64,000 bases of DNA from Sphingopyxis bauzanensis (GCF_002205675.1 NZ_NISK01000001.1:429054-493053), one strand, 5' to 3'. Positions 1-9,864 are shown, counted from the first letter of the stretch. Notes: generated by a model not told the origin, from the sequence alone. Numbers and translations: made by a program.

Positions 1-1065
1 CGCCGCCGTATCCTGATCGGCGGCGCGCTGATCTGGTGTACCGGGTCGATCCTGTGCGGTCTCGCGCCGGGCTTCTGGACCCTGTTCGCCGCCCGCGCGG
101 TTGTCGGTATCGGCGAAGCCGCGCTGGCCCCCGCCGCAGCGTCGATGATCGGCGACGCCTTTCCTCCGCATCAGCGTGGCACCGCAATCGGCGTGTTCTT
201 CATGGGCATGGTGGTGGGCGGACCGGCGGCGGTCGGGATCGGCGGCGTCCTGCTGGGAGCGGCGCAAGACGGTGCGTTTCTGGCCGTCCCGTTGCTCGGC
301 ACCCTTGCGCCCTGGCGGATCGTGCTGATCCTGATCGGGGTGAGCGGGCTCCTCGTGCCGATCCTTTTGCTGACTGTACGCGAGCCCCAACGGTTGGAAG
401 CGATTGAGCAAGCCCCACTTTCCCACGTCATCGCGCGGCTTGCCTCGGACCGTCTGGTCCTCGGTACATTGCTGATCGCGATCGCGCTGCTTTCGGTTGG
501 CGACTATGGCCTGTTGTCCTGGGTGCCATCCGTTCTCTCCCGCCTGTTCTTGTGGAAGCCGGAGCAGATTGGTTCGATTTTTGGCCTTGTCACCGCCATC
601 GCCGGTATCTTTGGTGCGTTGCTCGGCGGTGTGCTCTCCGATCTTTTCGCGCGACGCGGCGGCGTGCGCGGAAGGCTTGGCTTCAGCATGGCGGCGGCGT
701 CTCTTGCAGGTGTTGGCGCCCTGCTCGTTGCAGCGCCGCATCCCGCGTTGGTGCTGCTCGGCCTGGGTCTGTGGACTTTATGCTCGGCGATCGCGGCAAC
801 CGCGGGCGTCGCGGCGCTTCAGGACGTCATTCCCGGCGACCTGCGCGGTATCGGCATGTCACTTGTGGCATTCTGCAACACTCTCCTCGGCCTGGGCATG
901 GGGCCTACGGCTGTTGCCTTGGTCACCGAGCGCGGGTTCGGCAATCCTCTGGCAGTCGGTTATTCGGTGGCCTGCATCGTCGTGCCGGCGGCGATGCTGT
1001 CGATCGGACTATTCCATATGTCGCGTAGCGCACTGTTGCATAAACGAGGAGGACGCGATGGCTGA
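1..1065 (+). CDS. MFS transporter, 5' end outside the window
   Basis: The reading frame is open from base 1, so the N-terminus lies outside the window. The visible part is a chain of hydrophobic helices with major facilitator signatures: an R-A-V-V-G-I-G-E-A stretch like the helix 4 motif, and GVFFMG and GALLGGVLSDLFARRGG, which resembles the loop 2-3/8-9 motif. An inner-membrane secondary transporter is inferred; the substrate cannot be read. The stop overlaps the start of the M19 dipeptidase by 8 nt, so the two are translationally coupled and probably act on the same substrate, for example uptake then hydrolysis of a dipeptide-like compound (inference). Confidence 0.9.
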   Translation, partial: RRRILIGGALIWCTGSILCGLAPGFWTLFAARAVVGIGEAALAPAAASMIGDAFPPHQRGTAIGVFFMGMVVGGPAAVGIGGVLLGAAQDGAFLAVPLLGTLAPWRIVLILIGVSGLLVPILLLTVREPQRLEAIEQAPLSHVIARLASDRLVLGTLLIAIALLSVGDYGLLSWVPSVLSRLFLWKPEQIGSIFGLVTAIAGIFGALLGGVLSDLFARRGGVRGRLGFSMAAASLAGVGALLVAAPHPALVLLGLGLWTLCSAIAATAGVAALQDVIPGDLRGIGMSLVAFCNTLLGLGMGPTAVALVTERGFGNPLAVGYSVACIVVPAAMLSIGLFHMSRSALLHKRGGRDG

Positions 1066-2056
1066 AACGACGAACCCGCTGCCACGCGGAATCCCGCAAG
1101 ACGCGATGGTGTGGGACAATCACGCCTGCATGCCGCTGCGGCCCGGCGATGATGCCTTTCTCGATCAGCTCGCGCGATGCCGTGATGCCGGTTTGACCGC
1201 GATTTCGCTGAATGTCGGTTTCGGCGATCAAGGCATTGCCGAACATGTCCGCATGCTCGGTCATTTCCGTTCGTGGCTCGCAGCGCGGCCCGACGACTAT
1301 ATGCTGATTGGGTCTGCTCAAGATCTTCGCGATGCGAAGGCGAGCGGCAGGCTGGCTGTGCATTTCGACATCGAGGGCATGAATGCACTGGGCGAACAGG
1401 CGAGTCTCGTTCACCTATATTACGACCTTGGTGTCCGCTGGATGCTGATCGCCTATAACCGCAACAATCCGGCGGGCGGCGGATGCCTTGACGACGACGG
1501 CGGGCTGACCGCGTTCGGACGCGAAGTGATCGGCGAGATGAACCGCGTCGGCATGACGCTGTGCTGCACGCATACCGGTTATCGCACCGCGCGCGAAGCG
1601 ATCGACCTGTCAGCCGATCCGGTGATCTTCTCCCACTCAAATCCACGCGCGCTGTGGGACAATCCGCGCAACATCCCCGACGACCTGATGCGCGCCTGTG
1701 CGGCGCGTGGCGGCGTGATCTGCCCGAGCGGCATCGGCATCTTCCTCGGCGACAATGACAACAGCACGGAAACCTTCGTCCGGCATATCTTGCATGCGCT
1801 CGATGTGGTTGGCGAAGATCATGTCGGGATCGGCCTCGATTATGTATTCGACCCCGCCGAACTCGACGAATATGTCACCGCCAACCCCGCCCTTTTCCCA
1901 AGCAAAGGGCAATATGGCGCGGGCATGAAAATGATTGCGCCGTGGCGTCTTCCTGAAATTTGCGACGCGTTGCGCGACCGGGGAGTAAGCGATCCAACTC
2001 TTTGCAAGCTGCTCGGCGGCAATCTTTTGCGGATAGCCGATCGAGTATGGCGCTGA
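1058..2056 (+). CDS. M19-family (membrane dipeptidase-like) metallopeptidase
   Basis: A 332-residue protein. The ATG at 1058 was chosen because a strong GAGGAGG lies 6 nt upstream and it overlaps the transporter stop; the frame stays open much further upstream, but that part is a shadow of the transporter. Family M19 features are visible: WDNHACMP near residue 19 (in place of the usual DGHND metal site), HFDIEG (bridging Glu), CTHTGYR and FSHSNPRAL histidine motifs, and a C-terminal GGNLLRIADRVW. M19 enzymes are zinc TIM-barrel hydrolases of dipeptides and related amides. No signal peptide is seen, so it is probably cytoplasmic and acts on what the coupled MFS protein imports. The exact substrate is unknown. 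Confidence 0.88.
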   Translation: MAETTNPLPRGIPQDAMVWDNHACMPLRPGDDAFLDQLARCRDAGLTAISLNVGFGDQGIAEHVRMLGHFRSWLAARPDDYMLIGSAQDLRDAKASGRLAVHFDIEGMNALGEQASLVHLYYDLGVRWMLIAYNRNNPAGGGCLDDDGGLTAFGREVIGEMNRVGMTLCCTHTGYRTAREAIDLSADPVIFSHSNPRALWDNPRNIPDDLMRACAARGGVICPSGIGIFLGDNDNSTETFVRHILHALDVVGEDHVGIGLDYVFDPAELDEYVTANPALFPSKGQYGAGMKMIAPWRLPEICDALRDRGVSDPTLCKLLGGNLLRIADRVWR

Positions 2057-2676
2057 CCTGATGCCATCGTTGTGATCTCTGGTGCGGCCCCCTTTAATAC
2101 TTGATCACCGCAGGGATAGTTGGCCGATTGCGGTCGGACAGCTTGCAAACACGAGTAGTGAAAAGCAGACGTGCCGGCGATCATTCAATCGCATGTAACT
2201 GCGACGCGTTCCGGACTCGACGCTGCCTCTTGCCGACGGGATCGCGGCCATAGGCGCCGGTATTGCGGCGCCACGCACAAGCCAATCCGACGCAAAGACG
2301 TGAAACGAAACTTTGTACCGTTATGAACCGGATCGTGGCCGACGTGATTGCAAAACCGCAATATTTGGTTCAAATATGCAAATGGTTCAACGAAACCAGA
2401 CGCTATTCTCGCGCTATTCGAACGCGGAGGGGGACTTGGAATATAAATGTGCGGCTCGTTCGGGCCACACCCTGAAGAATGAAGAAAGCGGTCGCGGTCA
2501 ATTGATCGGGGCCGTTGTAAATGCACGCGAAAGCAATCATTTCTTTAATCTTGAAGGCTATCGATCGCCGCCATTGCACGGGCTACCCTGGCAGCAACGG
2601 TGTCCGAGCAACCTTGACGCAGGCTCGGCATTGCGCATAGGGGCCACGCCGTGGCTATTGACTCAGGAGTCGAAAG
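2057..2676. other. Non-coding stretch with two inverted repeats
   Basis: No convincing gene is seen in these 620 bases; the open frames have no SD and no recognisable protein. Two adjacent inverted repeats occur: ATTGC-6 nt-GCAAT at 2347-2362, and ATATTTG-GTT-CAAATAT at 2361-2377. The octamer TTGCAAAC at 2143-2150 also occurs in the bilA/XRE promoter region. The stretch probably holds the promoter of the small gene and the protease gene downstream (inference). Confidence 0.5.
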
Positions 2677-2892
2677 ATGAACTTCTTCGAGCAGAAACGG
2701 GGGGCCACAGCAACTATGTCGCAAGATACAACTGCACGGCAGCTCACACCGACGACATCGCAGCACTCGGTCGAACTGTGCGATGTCCGTCTCGACCTTC
2801 AATTGTCGCGCGAAACCTTGTCGCGCATGAGCGAGGTCGATCACCGCACGACGCGCGCCTTCACCACGGCTACCCGGTTCGCCTTTCGCTGA
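2677..2892 (+). CDS. Small hypothetical protein upstream of the protease gene
   Basis: A 71-residue frame starting MNFFEQKRG. An AGGAG sits 8-10 nt before the ATG, and the gene ends 22 nt before the cysteine protease start on the same strand, so a two-gene operon is plausible. The product is hydrophilic with no signal peptide or membrane segment, and no family was recognised. By position it could be a precursor peptide or partner of the papain-like protease, but nothing in the sequence proves this. The frame could also be fortuitous. Confidence 0.45.
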   Translation: MNFFEQKRGATATMSQDTTARQLTPTTSQHSVELCDVRLDLQLSRETLSRMSEVDHRTTRAFTTATRFAFR

Positions 2893-3758
2893 TCCGTGCG
2901 GCATCGCCTGCCGCATGACGCAGCCCGAACTGCTCATTACCCAGCCTGTCGGCCTTCACGGGTTCGCCATCGACGATAGCGGTCGGTCGCAGCTCGCGGA
3001 AATGCTGAGTGCGGGACCCGGCAATGAAGCGGCCGGAGCGATCCTCGACCATGTCGCGCGTCTCGGTGGCTGCTACGCGATCGTCGAGGAACCGTACACC
3101 GACCAGGATTACTCGTCGGACTACGTCAATTTCTACGCGTCGGCGTTCAAGGACTATTCGCGGCGAACGAAGCGCAACCATTTCTTCAACGCCGACGTCG
3201 CCGACATTTTCAAGCAGTCGATTTCGGCGCAGATCGAGGCGCTTTCCGGGTGCAAATCCTATCTTGGCTTTACGGTTGTGCGTCCGATCCGCCAATCGCC
3301 TATCGGGCGGACCATCCTCCGATTCCCGGACAAGATCGCGGGCCACACGGTTCGTTGCGCAGCGCGGGCGAAGTTCCGTGCGCATTTGCTGGGGGCGGAG
3401 CTGCACGTCGAAGGGGCGCCCTTCATCCAGCAAGACGCGCGGGTAGGCGCCTGCGCCCAAGCGGCGATCTGGATGGCATGCCGGCCGATCCACGAGCGGC
3501 ACCGCCGATCAGGATGGCATGCGGTCAGCGATATCACCCGGCTCGCGACCACGCCGACTGACAATGAATTGAGCGCGGCGCTGCCGCATGGGTCTAAGGG
3601 GCTCAGCCCTCTTCACATCGTTCGCGCCCTCCGCGGCATGGGGCACCAGCCCTATTGCGCGAACTATGGCGACGAGGATGTGGATGGTTCCGACGCTTCG
3701 GCGGTGGCTGATGTCGTAGAAGCGGATGCTTCCGCAACGGGCGATCCGGCAGCTCTAG

Positions 3759-3775
3759 CAGGCTGTTGAAAAAGT
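3759..3775 (+). repeat. Left terminal inverted repeat of the IS
   Basis: CAGGCTGTTGAAAAAGT, immediately after the target copy CTAG. It matches the complement of the right end at 16 of 17 bases. Confidence 0.9.
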
Positions 3776-3828
3776 GGTAGCGCGCGAGGGCTGATCGTGA
3801 TTCACTTTCCGGGATCTGGAGGTGATCG

Positions 3829-4935
3829 ATGCGCGGTTCTGACGAAGGCACGGGAGCTTTGTTTTCCTATGTTGATATAGAGGCGCGGATAAGGCGGGAT
3901 CATCCGCTTCGGCAGATCCGGCAGATAACCAATACGGCATTATCGGCGCTGGACGGGGATTTCGAGGCGCTTTACCCGCGCCGGCTCGGCCGGCCCTCGA
4001 TCCCGCCGGAGCGGCTGCTGCGGGCCATGCTTCTGCAAGTATTTTACGGGCTTCGATCGGAGCGCCAGTTGATGGAACGGATCGAGTTTGACCTTCTGTT
4101 CCGCTGGTTTGTCGGATTGGGTGTCGACGAGGCGGTCTGGGACCATTCGAGCTTCAGCACCAACCGGGACCGGCTGCTCAGCGGAGAGATCGCCGCCAAG
4201 TTCCTGCGCGCGATTTTGGCCCAACCGAAGGTAAAGCGGCTGATCTCAAGCGATCATTTCTCGGTGGACGGTACGCTGATCGAGGCCTGGGCGTCGATCA
4301 AGAGCTTTCGCCGCAAAGATGGGAGCGACGATGACCCCCAGGGTCCGGGCCGCAATGCGACACGCAACTTCCACAAGGAGAAGCGGTCCAACGAGACCCA
4401 CCAGAGCACGACCGACCCCGAGGCACGGCTCTACAAGAAGGGCGACGGCCAGCCTGCCAGGCTTTGCTATATCGGCCACGCCCTGATGGAGAACCGCAAC
4501 GGGCTGGTGGTGGACGGCGGCATTACCCAGGCCAGCGGTACCGCCGAACGGGAAGCCGCGCTTGCGATGCTGGACCGGCGCCGACGGCGGCGTCGGATCA
4601 CATTGGGTGCCGACAAGGCCTATGACGTGCGGCAGTTCGTGGAAGATTTGCGCGAGCGGTCGGTCACCCCCCACATCGCGATCAACGGGCATCTCTCGAA
4701 GAATGGCAAGGCGCGCGCGACTGCCATGGATCGGCGCACCACCCGTCACCCCGGCTATGCGATCAGCCAACGCTGCCGCAAGCGCATCGAGGAGGTGTTC
4801 GGATGGGGCAAGGCTTCGGCCGGCCTCGCAAAGGTCAAGCTGCGAGGACGGGCCAAGGTCGATGCGGTCTTCACCCTCGCCTTGGCCGCCTACAATCTGA
4901 TCCGCTTGCCCAAGCTCCTCGGAGCGTTGGCATGA
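3829..4935 (+). CDS. IS5-family DDE transposase
   Basis: A 368-residue protein, full length for the family. The N-terminal part (residues about 30-130) looks like a DUF772-type DNA-binding domain with GRPSIPPERLLRAMLLQ and HSSFSTNRDRLL. The catalytic acids are visible in order: Asp in SVDGTLIEAWAS, Asp in LGADKAYDV, and Glu in RCRKRIEEVFGWGK (the Y/R-x-x-E region). It cuts and rejoins the ends of the surrounding element. Its TGA overlaps the ATG of the passenger gene (ATGA), so the two are translationally coupled. Confidence 0.95.
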   Translation: MRGSDEGTGALFSYVDIEARIRRDHPLRQIRQITNTALSALDGDFEALYPRRLGRPSIPPERLLRAMLLQVFYGLRSERQLMERIEFDLLFRWFVGLGVDEAVWDHSSFSTNRDRLLSGEIAAKFLRAILAQPKVKRLISSDHFSVDGTLIEAWASIKSFRRKDGSDDDPQGPGRNATRNFHKEKRSNETHQSTTDPEARLYKKGDGQPARLCYIGHALMENRNGLVVDGGITQASGTAEREAALAMLDRRRRRRRITLGADKAYDVRQFVEDLRERSVTPHIAINGHLSKNGKARATAMDRRTTRHPGYAISQRCRKRIEEVFGWGKASAGLAKVKLRGRAKVDAVFTLALAAYNLIRLPKLLGALA

Positions 4936-5264
4936 GCCCCGGCGGCAAATGGCGCATCGTCGAGATGCCTGACTTCCCGGCCGATTATCCCGATATGGTC
5001 GAGCCAGCCTATATCCTGTTCGAGCATAAGGGCGGAGGCGAGTTTGCCTTTGGCTGCTGCACCGGACACATATGGGAAGCGAGCAGCGCGGAGGCGACCA
5101 GGATCGACTTCTCCTGGGACGGCAGCGACGAAATGACCGAAGTATGCGGAGATGGCTCCGCCGAACTCCAGCCAGACGGCTCTCTCTACGGCGAAATCTG
5201 CTACCGACACGGCGACGAATATCCCTTCATCGCTCGCAAATGGACTTCTTCAACAGCCTGCTAG
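4932..5264 (+). CDS. IS passenger protein, unknown function
   Basis: A 110-residue protein starting MSPGGKWRIVEMPDF. The ATG overlaps the transposase stop by 4 nt. It is acidic, with no signal peptide or membrane segment; GGGEFAFGCCTG and ELQPDGSLYGEICY look like a small beta-sheet fold. The last six residues are encoded by the right inverted repeat, and the TAG stop is supplied by the CTAG target duplication just outside the element, so the reading frame ends correctly only because of the target chosen. Function is unknown; from its position it could affect transposition or the host response (inference). Confidence 0.8.
   Translation: MSPGGKWRIVEMPDFPADYPDMVEPAYILFEHKGGGEFAFGCCTGHIWEASSAEATRIDFSWDGSDEMTEVCGDGSAELQPDGSLYGEICYRHGDEYPFIARKWTSSTAC
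5244..5260 (-). repeat. Right terminal inverted repeat of the IS
   Basis: The complement reads CAGGCTGTTGAAGAAGT and is followed directly by the second CTAG. This end also encodes the last residues (TSSTAC) of the passenger protein. Confidence 0.9.
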
Positions 5265-6126
5265 AGGCCGGCCTGCTCGACACTGCGATCCCCACCATCG
5301 TGCGCTATCTCGATTCTGCGCTCCCGGTGATTCTCGGCATGGCGAATATTCATCATGACGAGCGGGACGGTCATGCGATTACGGCGGTCGGCTATGTCGA
5401 GTCTTCGGCACCGGTCCGTGCTGGCGATAGCTACGATTGCTTCGTACGCGCGCTCGTCGTTCACGACGACCAGCATGGGCCGTATCGCCTTCTCGCGCTT
5501 ACCGCCGACGACGTCGCCGCACTTCCCGCCGACCAGCTCTTGCGGATCGATGGAGAACCGGTGATCGCGGCCGATGAAGTCACCCATATTTTTGTGCCGC
5601 TGCCGCCAAGGGTCGTGCGGCTTGGCGATCACGCCGACCTGATCGCCAAGGAGGTGGTCGGCAAGATACGCGATCAGCACTTGCAACTCGGACAGGCGCT
5701 TAAGTCCTTGCCCAAGGAGGCGATCGACACGCTTCAGGCTTTCTTCGATCTCAAGGACAGCGGGCAGCTCGTCTTTCGGACCTATCTCACGACTGCCGCG
5801 CGTTATCGCCACCATCTCGCGGCGGCCGCGCTTCCCGAGGACGTAAAGATCCGGGCAATCAATCGCGAACTGCCGCATTTCATCTGGGTTACCGAGATTC
5901 TTGATCGCGACGCCTCGCCCGGAGCGCCGGGCGAACCGCGCGAACTGCTAGGTCATACGGTAGTCAATGCCACGAGCGCGATCGAGAACGACACCGACCT
6001 CTTGTTCGCGCACCTGCCGCATCTCGATTTTCAGCGCGACGTCAACCCGAAGGACGGCGAAGGCGACTTCCGCGACCACTTCACGGGCGTGAAGCTCGGT
6101 GGTTCATACCGTCAGCGTATCCGCAG

Positions 6127-7445
6127 CTAGGGGCGCGGCATAACCGACGGCAGGCTAACATTGTCCGGAAGCATCGCGCTCGTCGCCACCACCGCTTTGG
6201 GATTACGCAGCGTGAGATCGACAAAATCGCAATAGGTCCCGCTCGCGAGCGCCCGGCAGAGCTGTCCCACCTGAAGCGCGGCCGCGACGACCGCGGTCGA
6301 TGGCACGCCAAGGCTCTGACCAGCGATCGCGAGCGCGCCGCATTGCGGGAGCCGACCTTCCACCACAAGCTTTTCGAGGCCGGGGTTGAGGGCAGCCTCG
6401 GTCGGGCCGGTGACATCCGGCCAGGCGGTCTGGGGAGTCATTCGGCCTGGGAAGGCGTGAAGGCGCAGATCGAAAATTTCCTCCGCGCTGCTGCCGAGCC
6501 CGGCGTCGATCACGAGGTCAAAGCGGCCATCGGCGGCGAGCCGCCGGGCGTCGAGATTATCGACGCCGGCAAGCGCTACTCGCGGCTCCCCGTCTTCGGG
6601 CCGGCTAGATGCCCCGAAACTGCGCTCGCAGATCCGGGTCTCGAAACCGAGGCGATCGGCATAGGCGCCGAGCATGCGGGCCTTGCGATGACCGATCCAT
6701 GCCGGTTCGGTCAGGATTTGCGTCAGCCGATTTTCCTCACCGACGCGATCGCGATCCTGGACGAGGAGGTGGGTCAGCCGACGGTCGGCAAACGGCAGCA
6801 GCTCGAGAAGAAACATTGTCGCCTGGCCAAGATTTCCAAGACCGAGCAGCCAGAGCGACGCAGGCAGGCGCGTAATGTCGCCCGGGTCGATTTCGGGCGC
6901 GGCAGGATCCCACAGCGATAGGGTCAGGGGCTGGCGGCCTGCCAGCAGGTCGCCCAGAATATGTCGGCGAAAGGCTTCGCTGACCGCAAGGGCGCCGGCC
7001 GCGGCGCCGGCAATTACATTGCCCTTGCCTTCGCTTTGGGCGGGATAGGGTGCGACATGGGCTCGCCAGCCCGACACCGTCAAATAGAGATCGGCGGCCG
7101 ACTGCGGATGGCTGCCGATGTGAAGGCGGTAGGGCTTGGCCGGGATATTGCGGCTACGGCATCCGGCCGCTTCCAGGGCGCGCATGAGCGGCGCCCCGAC
7201 ATGACTGCCGACAATCACGGGCACCGGATCGAGGCCACCGATAAAGACCCCGCCGCGAAACATGCGCGAAGCGGTAGCCGCGATGGCCAGCGCTGCAGCT
7301 TGCCCCCATTGCGTGGCCGCCGCTGCCGCATCGATCGACAGCTGGACCTGCCCGCCCTCGAGCCGCGCTCGCGCCAGATCGACGTCGGTTCCGATATCAT
7401 GTTCCAGAAGCAGTTGCGCTATCCGGTCGTGCTCGAACTGAACGG

Positions 7446-7449
<4 letters not shown>
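6127..7449 (-). CDS. bilD: E1-like ubiquitin-activating protein (BilD-type)
   Basis: A 440-residue ThiF/E1-superfamily protein. The adenylation Rossmann motif GLGNLG is at residues 203-208, followed by an acidic residue in VQDRDRVG (232-234) and the E-N-R stretch (239-241) expected of the ATP-contacting arginine. A cysteine in GRLPQCGALAIAGQ (Cys370) sits where the E1 catalytic Cys lies in these proteins. The N-terminal 190 residues form a separate domain typical of the bacterial ISG15-like E1s. It would adenylate the C-terminal glycine of the Ubl protein and pass it to the E2. It is the last gene of the operon, starts 4 nt inside the JAMM gene, and converges on the broken protease gene with a 4-nt overlap. 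No zinc-binding CxxC pairs are present. Confidence 0.88.
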
Positions 7450-8391
<942 letters not shown>

Positions 8392-8883
8392 TCAGCCCTG
8401 CGGCTTCACATTGTGGACCAGCACGCCTTCCAGCGCGCAGGATCCGTGCGCGGCCTGACCGAGATGGGTATCTGGGGGCACAACGCGCCCGTCCACCTTC
8501 ACCTGGAACTGGGCCGGCTTGCCTTCCAGACCGAAGGCCTCAGGCGAAATCGCCCAGCGGATGACGCGGCGGATCGTCGCATTCGGACGAAAAGCGCGCT
8601 CGTGCGACTGACCTTCGTAGGACAGGCGTACCTTGATACGCTGGCGCGTCGACGCGTGAAGGACACGGAACTCGCGGCGCAGGTCTTCGATGATCGTCGC
8701 CGCGTCGGCCAGCGGCTCGTCGGCATCTTCGAAAGCAAGCTCCTCGATGTCGGTACGGCCGGTTTCCTCGCGGATACGAGCGAGGATATGCGCCACGTCG
8801 GCGTCATCGGGAACGGCAAGCTCGATCGGCTTGGCCATGCCCTGCACGGTGAGGATGAGAGAGAAAGCGTTGATGGCGGTCAT
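8392..8883 (-). CDS. bilA: Tandem ubiquitin-like protein (BilA-type)
   Basis: A 163-residue protein. The ATG at 8883 (MTAINAFSL) has AAAGGAGG nine bases upstream; a longer frame begins at 8973 but lacks such a site. Two ubiquitin-like units can be seen: residues about 7-75 (FSLILTVQG... to ...REFRVLHAS) and about 78-160 (RIKVRLSYEG... to ...EGVLVHNV). The protein ends in ...VKPQG, so the glycine needed for E1 activation is already C-terminal and no tail must be cut off. It heads the conjugation operon. In characterised Bil systems such a Ubl is attached to phage structural proteins; that role here is inferred from homology. Confidence 0.85.
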   Translation of the reverse strand: MTAINAFSLILTVQGMAKPIELAVPDDADVAHILARIREETGRTDIEELAFEDADEPLADAATIIEDLRREFRVLHASTRQRIKVRLSYEGQSHERAFRPNATIRRVIRWAISPEAFGLEGKPAQFQVKVDGRVVPPDTHLGQAAHGSCALEGVLVHNVKPQG

Positions 8884-8967
8884 GTTGAAGGGCCTCCTTT
8901 TGAACCCTGCCGCCGCTTCACCATATTCCGGAACCGATGTCAATAACACAAACATCATGTGCCCGTT

Positions 8968-9021
8968 TTGCAAACCGTTTGCGTTGCAAACAAGGCCCTT
9001 GAGCTTGGCTCAACTGTTTGC
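8968..9021. promoter_or_regulatory. Candidate operator between bilA and the XRE gene
   Basis: TTGCAAAC occurs at 8968-8975 and again at 8984-8991, 16 bp apart, with the complementary half GTTTGC at 8977-8982 between them. This gives GCAAAC-C-GTTTGC-GTT-GCAAAC. A further GTTTGC lies at 9016-9021, 35 nt before the XRE start. Overlapping dyads of this kind between divergent genes are typical operators of an XRE repressor. Binding by the adjacent regulator is inferred. Confidence 0.6.
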
Positions 9022-9055
9022 TACGTTGACGAACCGCTCCCTAGAAACGGCCAAC

Positions 9056-9346
9056 ATGCAAGATCCGCTCTACACATTTTTCGGCAGCCGCGTCCGCGCG
9101 CTGCGCGAACGCCGGCAGGTCACGCAGGAAGAACTGGCGCGACGCGTCGACCTCTCCCGGACCTCGATTACCAATATCGAGAAGGGTCGCCAGCGCGTCC
9201 TGCTCCATCAGATCGTCGATCTGGCGCACGCCCTCGATGCGAAACCCGGGGACCTTTTTCCTGCACCGGCTGCGGCTGAAAAGCCGCTGCGTGACGATGT
9301 TGCACAGCTCGTCGAGAAGCTGAAGAACGAAACACCCGGACCTTGA
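9056..9346 (+). CDS. XRE-family HTH regulator
   Basis: A 96-residue protein starting MQDPLYTFFGSRV. The helix-turn-helix is clear at residues about 11-66: RALRERRQVTQEELARRVDLSR followed by TSITNIEKGRQ and LLHQIVDLAHALDAKPGDLF. The remaining tail is short and charged. The gene is divergent from the Ubl operon, and its TGA overlaps the TTG start of the ImmA/IrrE gene. Such HTH plus metalloprotease pairs form repressor/antirepressor switches in ICEBs1 and Deinococcus (ImmR/ImmA, DdrO/IrrE). It probably represses the bil operon and its own gene through the dyads between them. Confidence 0.88.
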   Translation: MQDPLYTFFGSRVRALRERRQVTQEELARRVDLSRTSITNIEKGRQRVLLHQIVDLAHALDAKPGDLFPAPAAAEKPLRDDVAQLVEKLKNETPGP

Positions 9347-9864
9347 GCGAATTGCCTATCGCCTATGCGCGGATACGCAAGGCGGCTTCGGACCTGATCG
9401 CCGGACAGGATGCTCCGCCGCTCGCGCTCGAACCTATTTTGGCAACACTGGGCGTCGAGCTAAGGCGCATCGACGTCGCCGACGATATTTCCGGAATATT
9501 GATCCGATCAGCGGAACGGAACGTCGTGGTCGTTAACGCCAAGCATTCGGAGGTCCGGCAGCGCTTTACGATTGCCCACGAAATTGCCCATCTCATGCTG
9601 CACGAGGGCGAGGAAGTGCATGTCGATTCGGCGTTCCGCGTCAATTTACGCGACCCACGCTCGGGCACTGCTGAAAACATTGAAGAGGTCGAGGCGAACG
9701 CGTTTGCTGCCAATCTGCTGATGCCCGCTGAATGGATACGCAAGGCGCTTGTCGGAACCTGGATCGACGTCAACGATGACAGCGAAGTCGCCCGCCTTGC
9801 CGACGTCTTCGCCGTCAGCCCGCAGGCCATGCTCATCCGGCTGACAAATCTGCTGCGACGCTAG
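9343..9864 (+). CDS. ImmA/IrrE-family metalloendopeptidase
   Basis: A 173-residue M78 peptidase. The TTG start at 9343 overlaps the XRE stop (TTGA); no better start is seen. The zinc motif is RFTIAHEIAHLMLHEG (HExxH) at about residues 75-90, with a downstream acidic helix IEEVEANAFAANLLMP providing the third ligand region. In known systems this type of protease cleaves its partner XRE repressor in response to DNA damage or another signal, releasing transcription. Here it would link an unknown cue to the ubiquitin-like operon (inference). Its 3' end overlaps the convergent zeta-kinase gene by 4 nt. Confidence 0.9.
   Translation: MSELPIAYARIRKAASDLIAGQDAPPLALEPILATLGVELRRIDVADDISGILIRSAERNVVVVNAKHSEVRQRFTIAHEIAHLMLHEGEEVHVDSAFRVNLRDPRSGTAENIEEVEANAFAANLLMPAEWIRKALVGTWIDVNDDSEVARLADVFAVSPQAMLIRLTNLLRR

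Larger units (their letters stand above)
3759..5260 (+). mobile_element. Complete IS5-type insertion sequence with passenger gene
   Basis: The 1,502-bp element is bounded by inverted ends reading CAGGCTGTTGAAAAAGT on the left and CAGGCTGTTGAAGAAGT (complement) on the right. It is flanked by a 4-bp target duplication CTAG (3755-3758 and 5261-5264), the YTAR-type duplication known for the IS5 subgroup. It encodes a full-length DDE transposase and, overlapping its stop, a second small gene. Intact ends, intact transposase and a perfect duplication all indicate a recent insertion. It splits the cysteine protease gene. Confidence 0.93.
2915..6130 (+). pseudogene. Papain/C39-like cysteine protease, interrupted by an IS element
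   Basis: Removing the IS (3759-5260) and one CTAG copy rejoins two halves in frame into a single 569-residue protein (MTQPELLITQ... to ...GSYRQRIRS). The N-terminal half has GACAQAAIWM with a candidate nucleophile Cys180. The C-terminal half, after the element, has DGHAITAVGY (His318) and VVHDDQHGPY (Asp349/350). This order and spacing fit the Cys-His-Asp layout of papain-like and C39-like peptidases. The segment from about residue 380 to the end has no recognised domain. No signal peptide is present. As it stands the first half stops inside the IS, so the product lacks the catalytic His and Asp and should be inactive. The gene converges on the E1 gene of the ubiquitin-like operon and overlaps its stop by 4 nt. 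Confidence 0.8.

Noticed and set aside
497-1057. A long upstream extension of the M19 dipeptidase frame
   Set aside because: The extension overlaps the MFS gene in another frame; the ATG at 1058 has a strong SD and the family domain starts right after it.
2313-2918. A 201-residue plus-strand frame before the protease gene
   Set aside because: It has no SD, overlaps the better-supported 71-residue gene, and shows no protein-like pattern.
5072-5260. An upstream extension of the second half of the protease frame into the IS
   Set aside because: This part is antisense or out of frame to the passenger gene and belongs to the insertion, not to the protease.
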